Shown: one piece after another, positions 1 to 6,634 of the stretch
How the letters are laid out: every line of letters begins with the position of its first letter
Numbering within the stretch: position 1 is the first letter of the stretch
NCBI GenBank assembly: GCA_022615805.1
Contig: JAKEGO010000095.1
Location: forward strand, 1 to 16,688
DNA length: 16,688 bases
Source: Thermoplasmata archaeon
GTDB lineage: Archaea > Thermoplasmatota > JAKEGO01
Reading direction: 5' to 3'
Notes under the pieces: generated by a model
What the model saw: only the letters and a program-made list of their open reading frames with translations
Database searches by the model: none
Told to the model about the DNA's origin: nothing
Position numbers and translations under genes: made by a program

Positions 1-197
1 AGGATGCGGGATACGACAAACTGATCGAGTCCGACCTCGACCTCGTCGTGGCGAACGACATCGAGCGGGTCGGCAGGGAGATGACATCGTGCGTCATCGT
101 GAGGCGGGACGGTTCGGGGACGACGTTCTCTGGGCTGAAAACCGACCTTGCGAAGATGCTCTACGAGGAGATCTCGAAGGGTCTGGGCGTCCTTTGA
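1..197 (+). CDS. coaBC: CoaBC/CoaB phosphopantothenate-cysteine ligase, C-terminal fragment
   Basis: The gene enters from the left edge; only the last 64 codons (reading from base 3, stop TGA at 195-197) are visible. The fragment reads from D-A-G-Y-D-K-L through L-D-L-V-V-A-N-D-I to G-L-K-T-D-L-A-K and ends G-V-L. The L-D-x-x-V-A-N-D-I segment, followed by a strand with a short turn and then a K-x-x-L-A helix, matches the C-terminal end of the CoaB domain. CoaB joins 4'-phosphopantothenate to cysteine using a nucleotide triphosphate, and the CoaC domain, usually fused at the N-terminus, decarboxylates the product during coenzyme A synthesis. Whether the CoaC half is present cannot be seen. 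An acyl-CoA dehydrogenase lies 231 bp downstream on the same strand but has its own promoter, so the two are probably not one operon. The identification rests on a short stretch. Confidence 0.72.
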   Translation, partial: DAGYDKLIESDLDLVVANDIERVGREMTSCVIVRRDGSGTTFSGLKTDLAKMLYEEISKGLGVL

Positions 198-384
198 TGC
201 TCGACGGGAGACGGCGCCATTGGAGAATCCATCGATCGTGACAGCGCGAACGCTTCCGACGACCTGTCGACCATCGGCGCATCGGCGAGTTGATATACGC
301 GTCCATATTGTTGCCATACGCCCGCCCTTCCGAAAGAGGGTCATCCACTGACATGGAAAAAGGCCCCTGCGGGGCGGTCACCCA

Positions 385-400
385 AAAGGATTTAATAGCG
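385..400 (+). promoter_or_regulatory. TATA-box promoter of the acyl-CoA dehydrogenase gene
   Basis: An A-rich stretch followed by TTTAATAG at 391-398 looks like an archaeal BRE/TATA pair. The box lies 31-38 bases before the ATG at 429. With the usual 22-27 base distance to the start site, transcription would begin near 418-424, giving a leader of only about 5-11 bases. GGGAG at 419-423 could be a weak ribosome-binding site if it is included in the transcript. Confidence 0.55.
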
Positions 401-428
401 CGCCTTCTTACAAGGCCCGGGAGCACAC

Positions 429-1580
429 ATGAGGCTCGAGCTCACCCGCGAGCAGGAACTCATCAGGCGTACGGTCAAGGACTTCGTCGATGCAGAGATC
501 ATCCCGTTCAACGATGAACTCGAGACTGCAGGCAGATTCCCCAGGGAGATCATCGCAAAGTGCGGCGAGATATTCCTTATGGGGATGACCATTCCCCAGG
601 AGTACGGCGGAAGCGGGATGGACCGGATCTCCTACTGCCTCGCCCTCGAGGAGCTTGCGAGAGCGAACGTAGGTATCGGCCTCACGATCGAGGCGCACAA
701 TTCCCTCGGTGTCGCCCATATCTACGAGAACGGGAACGAGCAACAGCGCCGGAAGTACGTCCCTAAGCTCGCCTCGGGAGAGCACCTCTCCGCATGGGGC
801 CTCACGGAGCCGAGCGCTGGGTCCGACGCTGCTGGTGGAAAGACGTTCGCCCAAAGGGACGGCGACGAATGGGTGATCGACGGATCCAAGGTCTTCATCA
901 CGAACGGCAGCGAAGCCGACATCTTCGTCATCATGGCGATGACGGACCGCACGAAGGGCGCTCACGGCATTAGCGCATTCATCGTCGAGAAGGGGACACC
1001 TGGCCTCGAGCTGGGAAAGGACGAGGACAAGCTCGGCCTCCGGACCAGCGTGACCTCGGAACTCTTCTTCACCGATATGCGCATCCCCGCAGAGAACATT
1101 ATCGGACGGGAGGGTAACGGATTCGTCGGCGCCATGAAGATCCTCGACAGGGGTCGGACGGCGGTCGGAGCGCTTTCGGTGGGCGTGGCCCGCGCCGCGC
1201 TCGAGGAATCGATCCGCTACTCGGGGGAACGCGAGCAGTTCGGCAGGCCGATCTCTAAGTTCCAGGCGATACAGTGGAAGATTGCGGAGATGGCGACCAA
1301 GATCGAAGCCGCGCGGGCACTCACCCATCATGCCGCGCAACTGGAGGACCTGAACAGGCCCTTCACCGTCGAAGCATCGATGGCGAAATTGTATGCCTCC
1401 GAGATGGCGATGTGGGCGTGCACCGAGGCGATCCAGGTCCACGGCGGATACGGATACACCAGGGATTATCCGGTCGAGCGCTTCTTCCGTGACGCGAAGC
1501 TCATGCAGATCGGCGAGGGGACATCCGAGGTCCAGAGGATGGTCATCGCCCGCGAAATTCTGAAGAACGTCGCGTCCTGA
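429..1580 (+). CDS. acyl-CoA dehydrogenase, short/medium-chain type
   Basis: A 383-aa FAD flavoenzyme that introduces the alpha-beta double bond into an acyl-CoA thioester; soluble and normally a homotetramer, with electrons passed to an electron-transfer flavoprotein. The length is typical. Family marks in order: the P-x-E-Y-G-G turn (56-61), the FAD/substrate-binding A-W-G-L-T-E-P-S-A-G-S-D-A block (122-134), the beta domain, F-G-R-P-I-S-K-F-Q-A (271-280), and Q-V-H-G-G-Y-G-Y (336-343) leading to I-G-E-G-T-S-E-V-Q-R (361-370). The catalytic base is E363, in the G-E-G-T position used by short- and medium-chain enzymes; isovaleryl- and long-chain-type enzymes have the base elsewhere. Chain length and branching preference cannot be decided. 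No other beta-oxidation gene or ETF is in the window. The ATG at 429 fits the TATA box at 391-398. purL lies convergent downstream. Confidence 0.96.
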   Translation: MRLELTREQELIRRTVKDFVDAEIIPFNDELETAGRFPREIIAKCGEIFLMGMTIPQEYGGSGMDRISYCLALEELARANVGIGLTIEAHNSLGVAHIYENGNEQQRRKYVPKLASGEHLSAWGLTEPSAGSDAAGGKTFAQRDGDEWVIDGSKVFITNGSEADIFVIMAMTDRTKGAHGISAFIVEKGTPGLELGKDEDKLGLRTSVTSELFFTDMRIPAENIIGREGNGFVGAMKILDRGRTAVGALSVGVARAALEESIRYSGEREQFGRPISKFQAIQWKIAEMATKIEAARALTHHAAQLEDLNRPFTVEASMAKLYASEMAMWACTEAIQVHGGYGYTRDYPVERFFRDAKLMQIGEGTSEVQRMVIAREILKNVAS

Positions 1581-1598
1581 TGCCGATGACCCGGCATC
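1579..1598 (+). terminator. stem-loop overlapping the acyl-CoA dehydrogenase stop codon
   Basis: GATGCCG (1579-1585) pairs with CGGCATC (1592-1598) around a six-base loop, giving seven perfect pairs starting inside the TGA stop. No T-run follows, so it does not look like a simple archaeal or bacterial intrinsic terminator. It may stabilise the transcript 3' end or be chance. Confidence 0.3.
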
Positions 1599-1756
1599 GA
1601 AGCGAACGAGGAACGATAGCGGGGGACGATGTCGTTCATCTCATCGGAGCGTCAGGGGGCCCAATGGACCGGAGGCCCATATGTGTCACGAACCGAGGGT
1701 ATTGTGACCGATATGCCCAGTCGAGCCCTGGCGGACTGCGTGATGCACGGTTGCCG

Positions 1757-4051
1757 TCAAGACCCCATCCTTTCAGGGATGTAACGGTTCCATGCCTCTC
1801 GCAATCGTTCCACTGAGAGGTTTGCGATCCGTCCATTCCCACGTCCGATCGCGAGGTCACCTCCGGTCGTGCCGATCCTCCGTGCGGGCACGGGGCTCAT
1901 GTGAGCGACGAACGAATCGACCTGTTCCTCCGGGATCTCGACGATCCATCGGGTCGCGCTCTCTGAGAACAGGAGGTGGTCCGTCCTCAGTTCCTCCAGT
2001 GGCGCGAGGTCTATCTCCGCTCCCCTGTCGCCCGCGATGCACATCTCGGCGAGCGCGACAGCAAGGCCGCCCTCCGAAAGGTCATGGACGGCAAGGACAT
2101 CGAAGCCGGGGCGGGCGGAGAGCAAACGGTCGATCGACTCCGACAGGCGGGGGATGTCCACCCGAGGCACCGTGCCTACGAGGCCCTGGTGGCGGTAGTA
2201 CTGGGACCCCCCAAGTTCCTGCGCCGTGATACCCAGGAGCATCAGCGCATTCCCGTCCTCCTTCAGGGAGAGGGTGATGGCATCGCGGACGTCATCGATG
2301 ATGCCGACGCCTATGACAGCCGGCGTAGGGGGTATCGGACCGGTCGGAGCCTCGTTGTAAAAACTCACATTGCCCGAAATGAAGGGGAGGTCAAGGGCAC
2401 GGGCGATGTCCGAGAAGCCGCGGAGGACCTCGGTGAACTCGCCCATCCGGTCCGGATTCTCGGGATTGCCGAAGTTCAGGCAGTCCGCGAGCGAATGGGG
2501 CTTCGATCCGACGGAGACGAGGTTCCGGACGATCTCGTCTATCGTCGCGCATGCACCCCAGTAGGGATCAAGGCGGCACATCTCGGGATTGACGTCGGCG
2601 GTCACGGCCAGACCCCGGAATGAGCCCTCGACGGGTTTGACGATCGCAGCGTCCCCTGGTCCGAAGGAGCCGAGCACTCCCTGGAGCGGGGGCAATACCG
2701 TGTTCCCGCGTACCTGGTGGTCGTACTGTCGTATGATCCATTCCCGGCTCGAAACGTTCGGCGAGCCGAGGATGGCGAGGACCATCGTTCCGTAGTCGAC
2801 GGGCTCCTCTCCGACATCCGTTCGCTCAAGATGGGCTGGCTGGTTGAAAGGTCTCCTGTACTCGGGTCCACCCGAGTAGAACGCGAGGTCGAGGTCGAGG
2901 ACCGTTTCACCGTGGAACGTGACCGCGATCCGACGGCCCGGAACGGTCCTTCCGATGGCCGCGGCGAAGACATCCCAGGAGTCGAAGGTCGCCAAGAGGT
3001 CGTTCAAACGGTCGGGCCTGACGGTCATCGCCATGCGCTCCTGGCTCTCGGAGATCCATATCTCCCACGGCTGCATCCCCTCCTGCCTGAGGAACACCTT
3101 ATCGAGCTCGACGATGGCTCCGCAGCCTGCGGCATGTGCCATCTCCCCTATGCAGGACGAGAGACCGCCACCGCCGAGGTCCTTCATACCCGTCACGAGG
3201 CCGCGCTCGACGGCCTCGAGGCACGCGTGGATGAGCGGCTCCTTCGTGATAGGATCGCCGAGCTGCACCGCGCCGACATCCTCCTCGTGGGAGTCCTCGT
3301 CGAGGACCTCCGAGGCGAACGTCACGCCATGGATACCATCGCGGCCGGTGGAGCCCCCGGCGAGGACGAAGATCTCTCCCGCACCGCCCGCCCTCGAGCG
3401 CACGATGTGCTTACGCTTTGCTATACCGATGCATCCCACGTTGACCAGGCAGTTGCCGGTGAATCCCTCGTGGAAATAGACCATGCCCGTTGTCGTCGGT
3501 ATGCCCACCCGGTTCCCGTAGTCGGCGATGCCGTCGACCACCCTTCTGAAGAGGTAACGCGGGTGCTTGATGCCCTCGGGAAGGTCCTCGAAGCTCTGGT
3601 CGAGCGGCCCGAAGAACAGCGGATCGACGAGGAGGATGGGCTGTGCCCCCATGCAGAGGACGTCCCTGAGGATACCCCCGATGCCCGTAGCGGCGCCGCC
3701 ATAGGGTTCGACGGCCGAGGGGTGATTGTGGCTCTCGAAACCGACGACGTAATCGTGCTCATCGTCGAAATGCACCACACCCGCATCCTCGTTGCATACG
3801 AAATCCTTGCAGGGGATGTTGAACACGTACTGCTTGAGGAGCAACTTCGAACTCTTGTAACATGAATGTTCGGACCATGCCTGCCCGAGTGCCTGCAACT
3901 CGACGTTGGATGCCTCGCGGCCCTCGGCGGCGAAGTAGTCCCCGATCCGCCTCATCTCCTCGACCGAGAGGGCGAGCCCCATCTCGGCGCTCATGCGCCT
4001 GAGCGAGTCGTCACCGTGTCTCTGCAGGTCGATCCTCGAGATGGCGGGCAT
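1757..4051 (-). CDS. purL: phosphoribosylformylglycinamidine synthase subunit PurL
   Basis: Fourth step of purine synthesis: FGAR plus ATP and glutamine-derived ammonia gives FGAM. This is the 764-aa small-type PurL, which works with separate PurQ and PurS (neither is in the window). Seen in order: W-S-E-H-S-C-Y-K-S-S-K with the catalytic-type H62; S-H-N-H-P-S then E-P-Y-G-G-A-A-T-G (107-123); G-G-S-T-G-R-D-G-I-H-G (232-242); G-D-P-I-T-K-E-P (265-272); D-L-G-G-G-G-L-S-S (291-299); I-S-E-S-Q-E-R-M (333-340); and in the second half C-L-N-F-G-N-P-E and G-N-V-S-F-Y-N-E. The frame stays open to 4165, but the extra 38 residues are basic and unlike the family, and the TATA box at 4082-4087 would fall inside them. 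The start M-P-A-I-S-R at 4051 is therefore preferred. The gene looks intact. Confidence 0.97.
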   Translation of the reverse strand: MPAISRIDLQRHGDDSLRRMSAEMGLALSVEEMRRIGDYFAAEGREASNVELQALGQAWSEHSCYKSSKLLLKQYVFNIPCKDFVCNEDAGVVHFDDEHDYVVGFESHNHPSAVEPYGGAATGIGGILRDVLCMGAQPILLVDPLFFGPLDQSFEDLPEGIKHPRYLFRRVVDGIADYGNRVGIPTTTGMVYFHEGFTGNCLVNVGCIGIAKRKHIVRSRAGGAGEIFVLAGGSTGRDGIHGVTFASEVLDEDSHEEDVGAVQLGDPITKEPLIHACLEAVERGLVTGMKDLGGGGLSSCIGEMAHAAGCGAIVELDKVFLRQEGMQPWEIWISESQERMAMTVRPDRLNDLLATFDSWDVFAAAIGRTVPGRRIAVTFHGETVLDLDLAFYSGGPEYRRPFNQPAHLERTDVGEEPVDYGTMVLAILGSPNVSSREWIIRQYDHQVRGNTVLPPLQGVLGSFGPGDAAIVKPVEGSFRGLAVTADVNPEMCRLDPYWGACATIDEIVRNLVSVGSKPHSLADCLNFGNPENPDRMGEFTEVLRGFSDIARALDLPFISGNVSFYNEAPTGPIPPTPAVIGVGIIDDVRDAITLSLKEDGNALMLLGITAQELGGSQYYRHQGLVGTVPRVDIPRLSESIDRLLSARPGFDVLAVHDLSEGGLAVALAEMCIAGDRGAEIDLAPLEELRTDHLLFSESATRWIVEIPEEQVDSFVAHMSPVPARRIGTTGGDLAIGRGNGRIANLSVERLREAWNRYIPERMGS

Positions 4052-4079
4052 GGCGCGGAAACGCAGTGGTGATAGATAA

Positions 4080-4090
4080 GGTTTATACCG
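4080..4090 (-). promoter_or_regulatory. TATA-box promoter of purL
   Basis: Read on the minus strand, GGTATAAACC contains TATAAA at 4087-4082, 31-36 bases before the purL ATG at 4051. A start site 22-27 bases downstream of the box would give a leader of only about 5-12 bases, and no Shine-Dalgarno-like motif is evident in it (GCGTTTCCGCGCC precedes the ATG). The gene is therefore probably nearly leaderless. This box is the main reason for choosing the shorter purL start. Confidence 0.65.
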
Positions 4091-4104
4091 GGCATAGCTG
4101 GGCT

Positions 4105-4126
4105 TCGATCGGGATCGGCGGATCGA
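4105..4126. promoter_or_regulatory. inverted repeat upstream of the purL TATA box
   Basis: TCGATC (4105-4110) and GATCGA (4121-4126) form perfect inverted arms separated by ten bases, 18 bases upstream of the purL TATA box. It could be a regulator site, but 6-bp arms occur often by chance in GC-rich DNA. Confidence 0.22.
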
Positions 4127-4184
4127 GACGGCAAAGGCCAGGGGCCTGACCGAGCCGGACCACATCGGGAGTCCGATGGACGTC

Positions 4185-4198
4185 GTTGGTGGACCAAC
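4185..4198 (-). terminator. short hairpin at the end of the thioredoxin-domain surface protein gene
   Basis: GTTGGT (4185-4190) and ACCAAC (4193-4198) form a perfect 14-base dyad that starts in the last base of the stop codon of the minus-strand gene. In RNA it would form a five-pair stem with a four-base loop. No T-run follows, so a terminator role is only possible. Confidence 0.3.
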
Positions 4199-6489
4199 TA
4201 GAACCGCTGGACCTGGACCATGAAGGCCGCAAGCGCGAAAATAAGGGCGATGAGGAGCGCCACGGTCGCCACCTCTCCAGTGTCGATGTCGGGGACATCC
4301 CGCTCGACCCTAGCACGCTCCATGACGTGCGGATGGTCGGTGCCGAAGCGCAGCCATGCGCTCACGTCATCATCATGCATCAGGGGAACGCCGAGAGTCA
4401 CGTTCAGATGGTCCGTTGGGGGGACAGGCCCGACGGTCGCGTTGTATATCTCAATGGCGCCCAGGAAGATAACGAGCACTGCCCCGCGTGCCTCGACCTC
4501 TCCAGCGTTGGTGACCGTCACCGTGATCATGAGTGTCGCGCCCTTTGGGACCGCATCCTCCAATCCAAGGAGCGAAAGGGAGAGGATCGGCGGGGACCCG
4601 AGGTAGGTCCACTCGATGGCTCCGATGTTACCGACGTTATCGATCGCGACCACCGCGATGTACCCGGGGACGCTGGCCTTCGGCACGGTCCAGGACAGCC
4701 GATCGGTCATATGCGCCGGGTCCATCCCCCCCACGTCCAAAACGGGTTCCTGGGAAAGGAAGACCTGGTATGAAACCGTGTCCGCTGACGGGGGGGACCA
4801 TGAGACGTTCCATGCGGCGTCCCACGCGGTTGTTGCAGGTGTGGCGGGAGGTGCCGTGTTGTCCACAAGCAGCGTCACGTTGCCCCACGCTTTTTGGAGA
4901 TGTCCGTCCGAGGCGGTCGACAGGAGATGTATGGGCCCATCGGGCAGGAGACTGGAATCGACGTCGTAGATCGCCATGGTCAGGAAGCCCCCTGCGACCT
5001 CGGACGAGGAGGTGGACGAGGGTTCGAACGAAATGTCCCCGAAGGTGAGCATTACGGTCAGGAAGGGGGAATCGTCGCGGAACTCCACATCGACGGATAT
5101 CGTGCCAGCGGTCGGCCCCTGGGGTGCCGAGACCGAGTGGAAGACCGGGGTGGCGTCGTTGTCGACAAGGAACACCCTGCTCCTGGTCACGGTGAACGCT
5201 CCGTCGAAAGCGGCAACCGTCGCGGTCGTCCAGCCCTCCGGGGCAAGGGTCGTGTCCCAGAGGAGCCCGTAGGTGTCATTCTCACCGCTCATCGGGAGCG
5301 GCACTCCGTCACCGAGGTCCATCGTCACGACCAGGGGATTCCTGTCGGATGCCCTTATCGAGAGCTCCGTCGTCCCGTTCACCGGACCGGACGCGGGCCG
5401 AAGGAACCTGAGCGTCGGTGGAATGAAGTCGTCGTTCGATATTTCGACAGACCACATCGCCCTCGACGACGAGCCGTTCGAATCGATCGCCCTTACCTCG
5501 ATATCATGAGTGCCGTTCTCGACCTCCGTGGAGTTCCACACTGCATCGAAGGGATGGACGAGGCGGTCGCCATCCTCCACGGACAGCGTGGCCTCGCCGA
5601 CTTCGGCCTCGATCCAGTCGCCCCCGTCGATCCGATATTCGACGGACCGGATGGCTCGTTCCCTCGTGGCGTTGCCCCAAACCCGCCCCGATATGGAGTA
5701 CTGGCCTGTCACGTTCCCGGGCAACGACCCGATCCGGAGGGAGGGGGGTACTGCGATGTCACTGGCGAGGGCGACCCTGGGCTCTCCGGACTCTGACAGG
5801 AAGACGCCCATCACGACGTTCAGGTTGGAGAGGTCCACGTCGCCGAAATGGTCGCCCTTCGAATCATTGTGCTCGGCGCCGTTCCAGACCGTAACGTTAG
5901 TCCACCATGAGGTAGAGGTGAGGGTCACGACCGCGTCGATGGGGATGTCGAGCATTCCGAAGGCATACCTCCGGCCCTTGTGGTCCCTGTACCTGGACTC
6001 CGCCTCTACGATATATGCGATGATCCTGACATCCCTCGGGCCACCTTCCGCCATCCTCGCCATTGCTTTGACCTCCACCGTCGCCTGGCCGCGCCAGTGG
6101 ACTTCGACCGAGGCTCGTACAGCGGGCACGTCCCTTGCGAGGGCGTCAGAGATGTCCTCCCTGTAGACATCAATGTCCTCCTGGCCCTCCCTTGCACGAT
6201 AGACGCCGTCCACCTGCACGAGAGGGAAGGAGTGCTCCAGGGGCGCATAATCGTCCATCCTCTCATCCGCCAGGTCCACCTTGTTCTCGACGAGCGTGAC
6301 GAAGACAAAGTCCGGTCCGTCCTCGTAATAGATCGTGCGGAGGTCCATGTTCACCGCATGGCAGCGCGGGCACTGGGTGTTGGAGAACGACTCGAGGATG
6401 ACCGTTCGACCGGAGGCCGTTGGCGCAGGGAAGAGTAGGGAGGCGATCGCGAGGACGGTGACGATGGGCAACAGCAGGCCGTAACGCAT
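4198..6489 (-). CDS. membrane-anchored secreted protein: thioredoxin-like head on Ig/FnIII/CARDB-like stalk
   Basis: 763 aa. Residues 1-26 are a signal peptide (M-R-Y-G then a hydrophobic run ending P-T-A-S-G). Residues 28-115 look like a thioredoxin fold: a strand V-I-L-E-S-F-S-N-T-Q, then C40-P-R-C43, a helix, and later F-P89-L-V-Q-V-D-G, where P89 sits where thioredoxins have the cis-proline. The opening resembles Omp28-type secreted thioredoxin-like proteins. The rest is beta-rich: Ig-like units near 254-352 (V-E-Y-R-I-D-G-G-D-W), 355-445 and 446-545, an FnIII-like unit at about 546-630, and a CARDB-like domain at 634-725 (I-T-V-T-V-T-N-A-G-E). A membrane helix follows at about 740-758, ending Q-V-Q-R-F. 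N-glycosylation sequons are frequent. The predicted placement is outside the cell, tethered by the C-terminus. A dithiol-disulfide role is inferred from CPRC; the substrate is unknown. It may alternatively be a structural domain that lost activity. Confidence 0.85.
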   Translation of the reverse strand: MRYGLLLPIVTVLAIASLLFPAPTASGRTVILESFSNTQCPRCHAVNMDLRTIYYEDGPDFVFVTLVENKVDLADERMDDYAPLEHSFPLVQVDGVYRAREGQEDIDVYREDISDALARDVPAVRASVEVHWRGQATVEVKAMARMAEGGPRDVRIIAYIVEAESRYRDHKGRRYAFGMLDIPIDAVVTLTSTSWWTNVTVWNGAEHNDSKGDHFGDVDLSNLNVVMGVFLSESGEPRVALASDIAVPPSLRIGSLPGNVTGQYSISGRVWGNATRERAIRSVEYRIDGGDWIEAEVGEATLSVEDGDRLVHPFDAVWNSTEVENGTHDIEVRAIDSNGSSSRAMWSVEISNDDFIPPTLRFLRPASGPVNGTTELSIRASDRNPLVVTMDLGDGVPLPMSGENDTYGLLWDTTLAPEGWTTATVAAFDGAFTVTRSRVFLVDNDATPVFHSVSAPQGPTAGTISVDVEFRDDSPFLTVMLTFGDISFEPSSTSSSEVAGGFLTMAIYDVDSSLLPDGPIHLLSTASDGHLQKAWGNVTLLVDNTAPPATPATTAWDAAWNVSWSPPSADTVSYQVFLSQEPVLDVGGMDPAHMTDRLSWTVPKASVPGYIAVVAIDNVGNIGAIEWTYLGSPPILSLSLLGLEDAVPKGATLMITVTVTNAGEVEARGAVLVIFLGAIEIYNATVGPVPPTDHLNVTLGVPLMHDDDVSAWLRFGTDHPHVMERARVERDVPDIDTGEVATVALLIALIFALAAFMVQVQRF

Positions 6490-6513
6490 CGACCCCCATA
6501 TCAGTCCATGGGG

Positions 6514-6541
6514 CCTAAAAACGTTTTCCCGGGCTTTTTAG
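6514..6541 (-). promoter_or_regulatory. minus-strand promoter region with CTAAAAA/TTTTTAG inverted repeat
   Basis: Two A/T-rich boxes lie upstream of the minus-strand ATG at 6489: TTTTTAGG at 6521-6514 and CTAAAAAGC at 6541-6533. The far box would give a leader of about 20 bases, containing a G-rich GGGGGT just before the ATG; the near one would give an almost leaderless transcript. The two boxes are inverted copies (CTAAAAA 6515-6521, TTTTTAG 6535-6541, 13-base spacer). Which one is used cannot be told. Confidence 0.4.
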
Positions 6542-6546
6542 CGCCT

Positions 6547-6559
6547 GTAACACCGTTAC
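6547..6559. promoter_or_regulatory. perfect dyad GTAAC-ACC-GTTAC next to the plus-strand TATA box
   Basis: GTAAC (6547-6551) and GTTAC (6555-6559) are perfect inverted arms around ACC. The dyad ends one base before the BRE-like CGAAA (6560-6564) and TATA box of the plus-strand surface gene. That is where archaeal regulators often bind to help or block TBP/TFB. The assignment as an operator rests on symmetry and position. Confidence 0.4.
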
Positions 6560-6573
6560 CGAAACATATATAA
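6560..6573 (+). promoter_or_regulatory. BRE/TATA promoter of the NEW3-domain surface protein gene
   Basis: CGAAA (6560-6564) followed by CATATATAA (6565-6573) is the clearest archaeal promoter in the window. Transcription would start near 6595, giving a leader of about 40 bases that contains the Shine-Dalgarno match at 6623-6630. Confidence 0.72.
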
Positions 6574-6622
6574 CGCGTACCAATATACTTTCGATGGGCC
6601 ATTGGGATGGCCTGGACTAGCT

Positions 6623-6630
6623 AAGGTGAT
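6623..6630 (+). promoter_or_regulatory. ribosome-binding site deciding the start of the NEW3-domain surface protein
   Basis: AAGGTGAT matches the archaeal Shine-Dalgarno consensus GGAGGTGATC. It precedes ATG codons at 6635 (4 bases after) and 6638 (7 bases after) and overlaps the in-frame GTG at 6626 and ATG at 6629. This argues against the upstream TTG at 6602 and favours 6635 or 6638. Confidence 0.6.
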
Positions 6631-6634
6631 GAAC

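Noticed and set aside
325..340. CCCT/AGGG hairpin as terminator of coaB
   Set aside because: Only four or five pairs with no T-run, 128 bases after the stop codon; too weak to call.
94..426. 110-aa minus-strand open frame across the gap between coaB and the acyl-CoA dehydrogenase
   Set aside because: Very arginine/serine-rich, overlaps the coaB end and the acyl-CoA dehydrogenase promoter, and has no recognisable motif or start signal.
408..1442. 344-aa minus-strand open frame
   Set aside because: It lies entirely opposite the clear acyl-CoA dehydrogenase, is rich in R, H, D and L as expected from the reverse of GC-rich coding DNA, and shows no family motif.
2717..3865. 382-aa plus-strand open frame inside purL
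   Set aside because: Antisense shadow of purL, which has all its family motifs; this frame has none and no promoter or ribosome site.
6602..6634. Upstream TTG start for the NEW3-domain surface protein
   Set aside because: It would place M-G-W-P-G-L-A-K-V-M-N in front of a well-formed signal peptide and put the Shine-Dalgarno match inside the gene.
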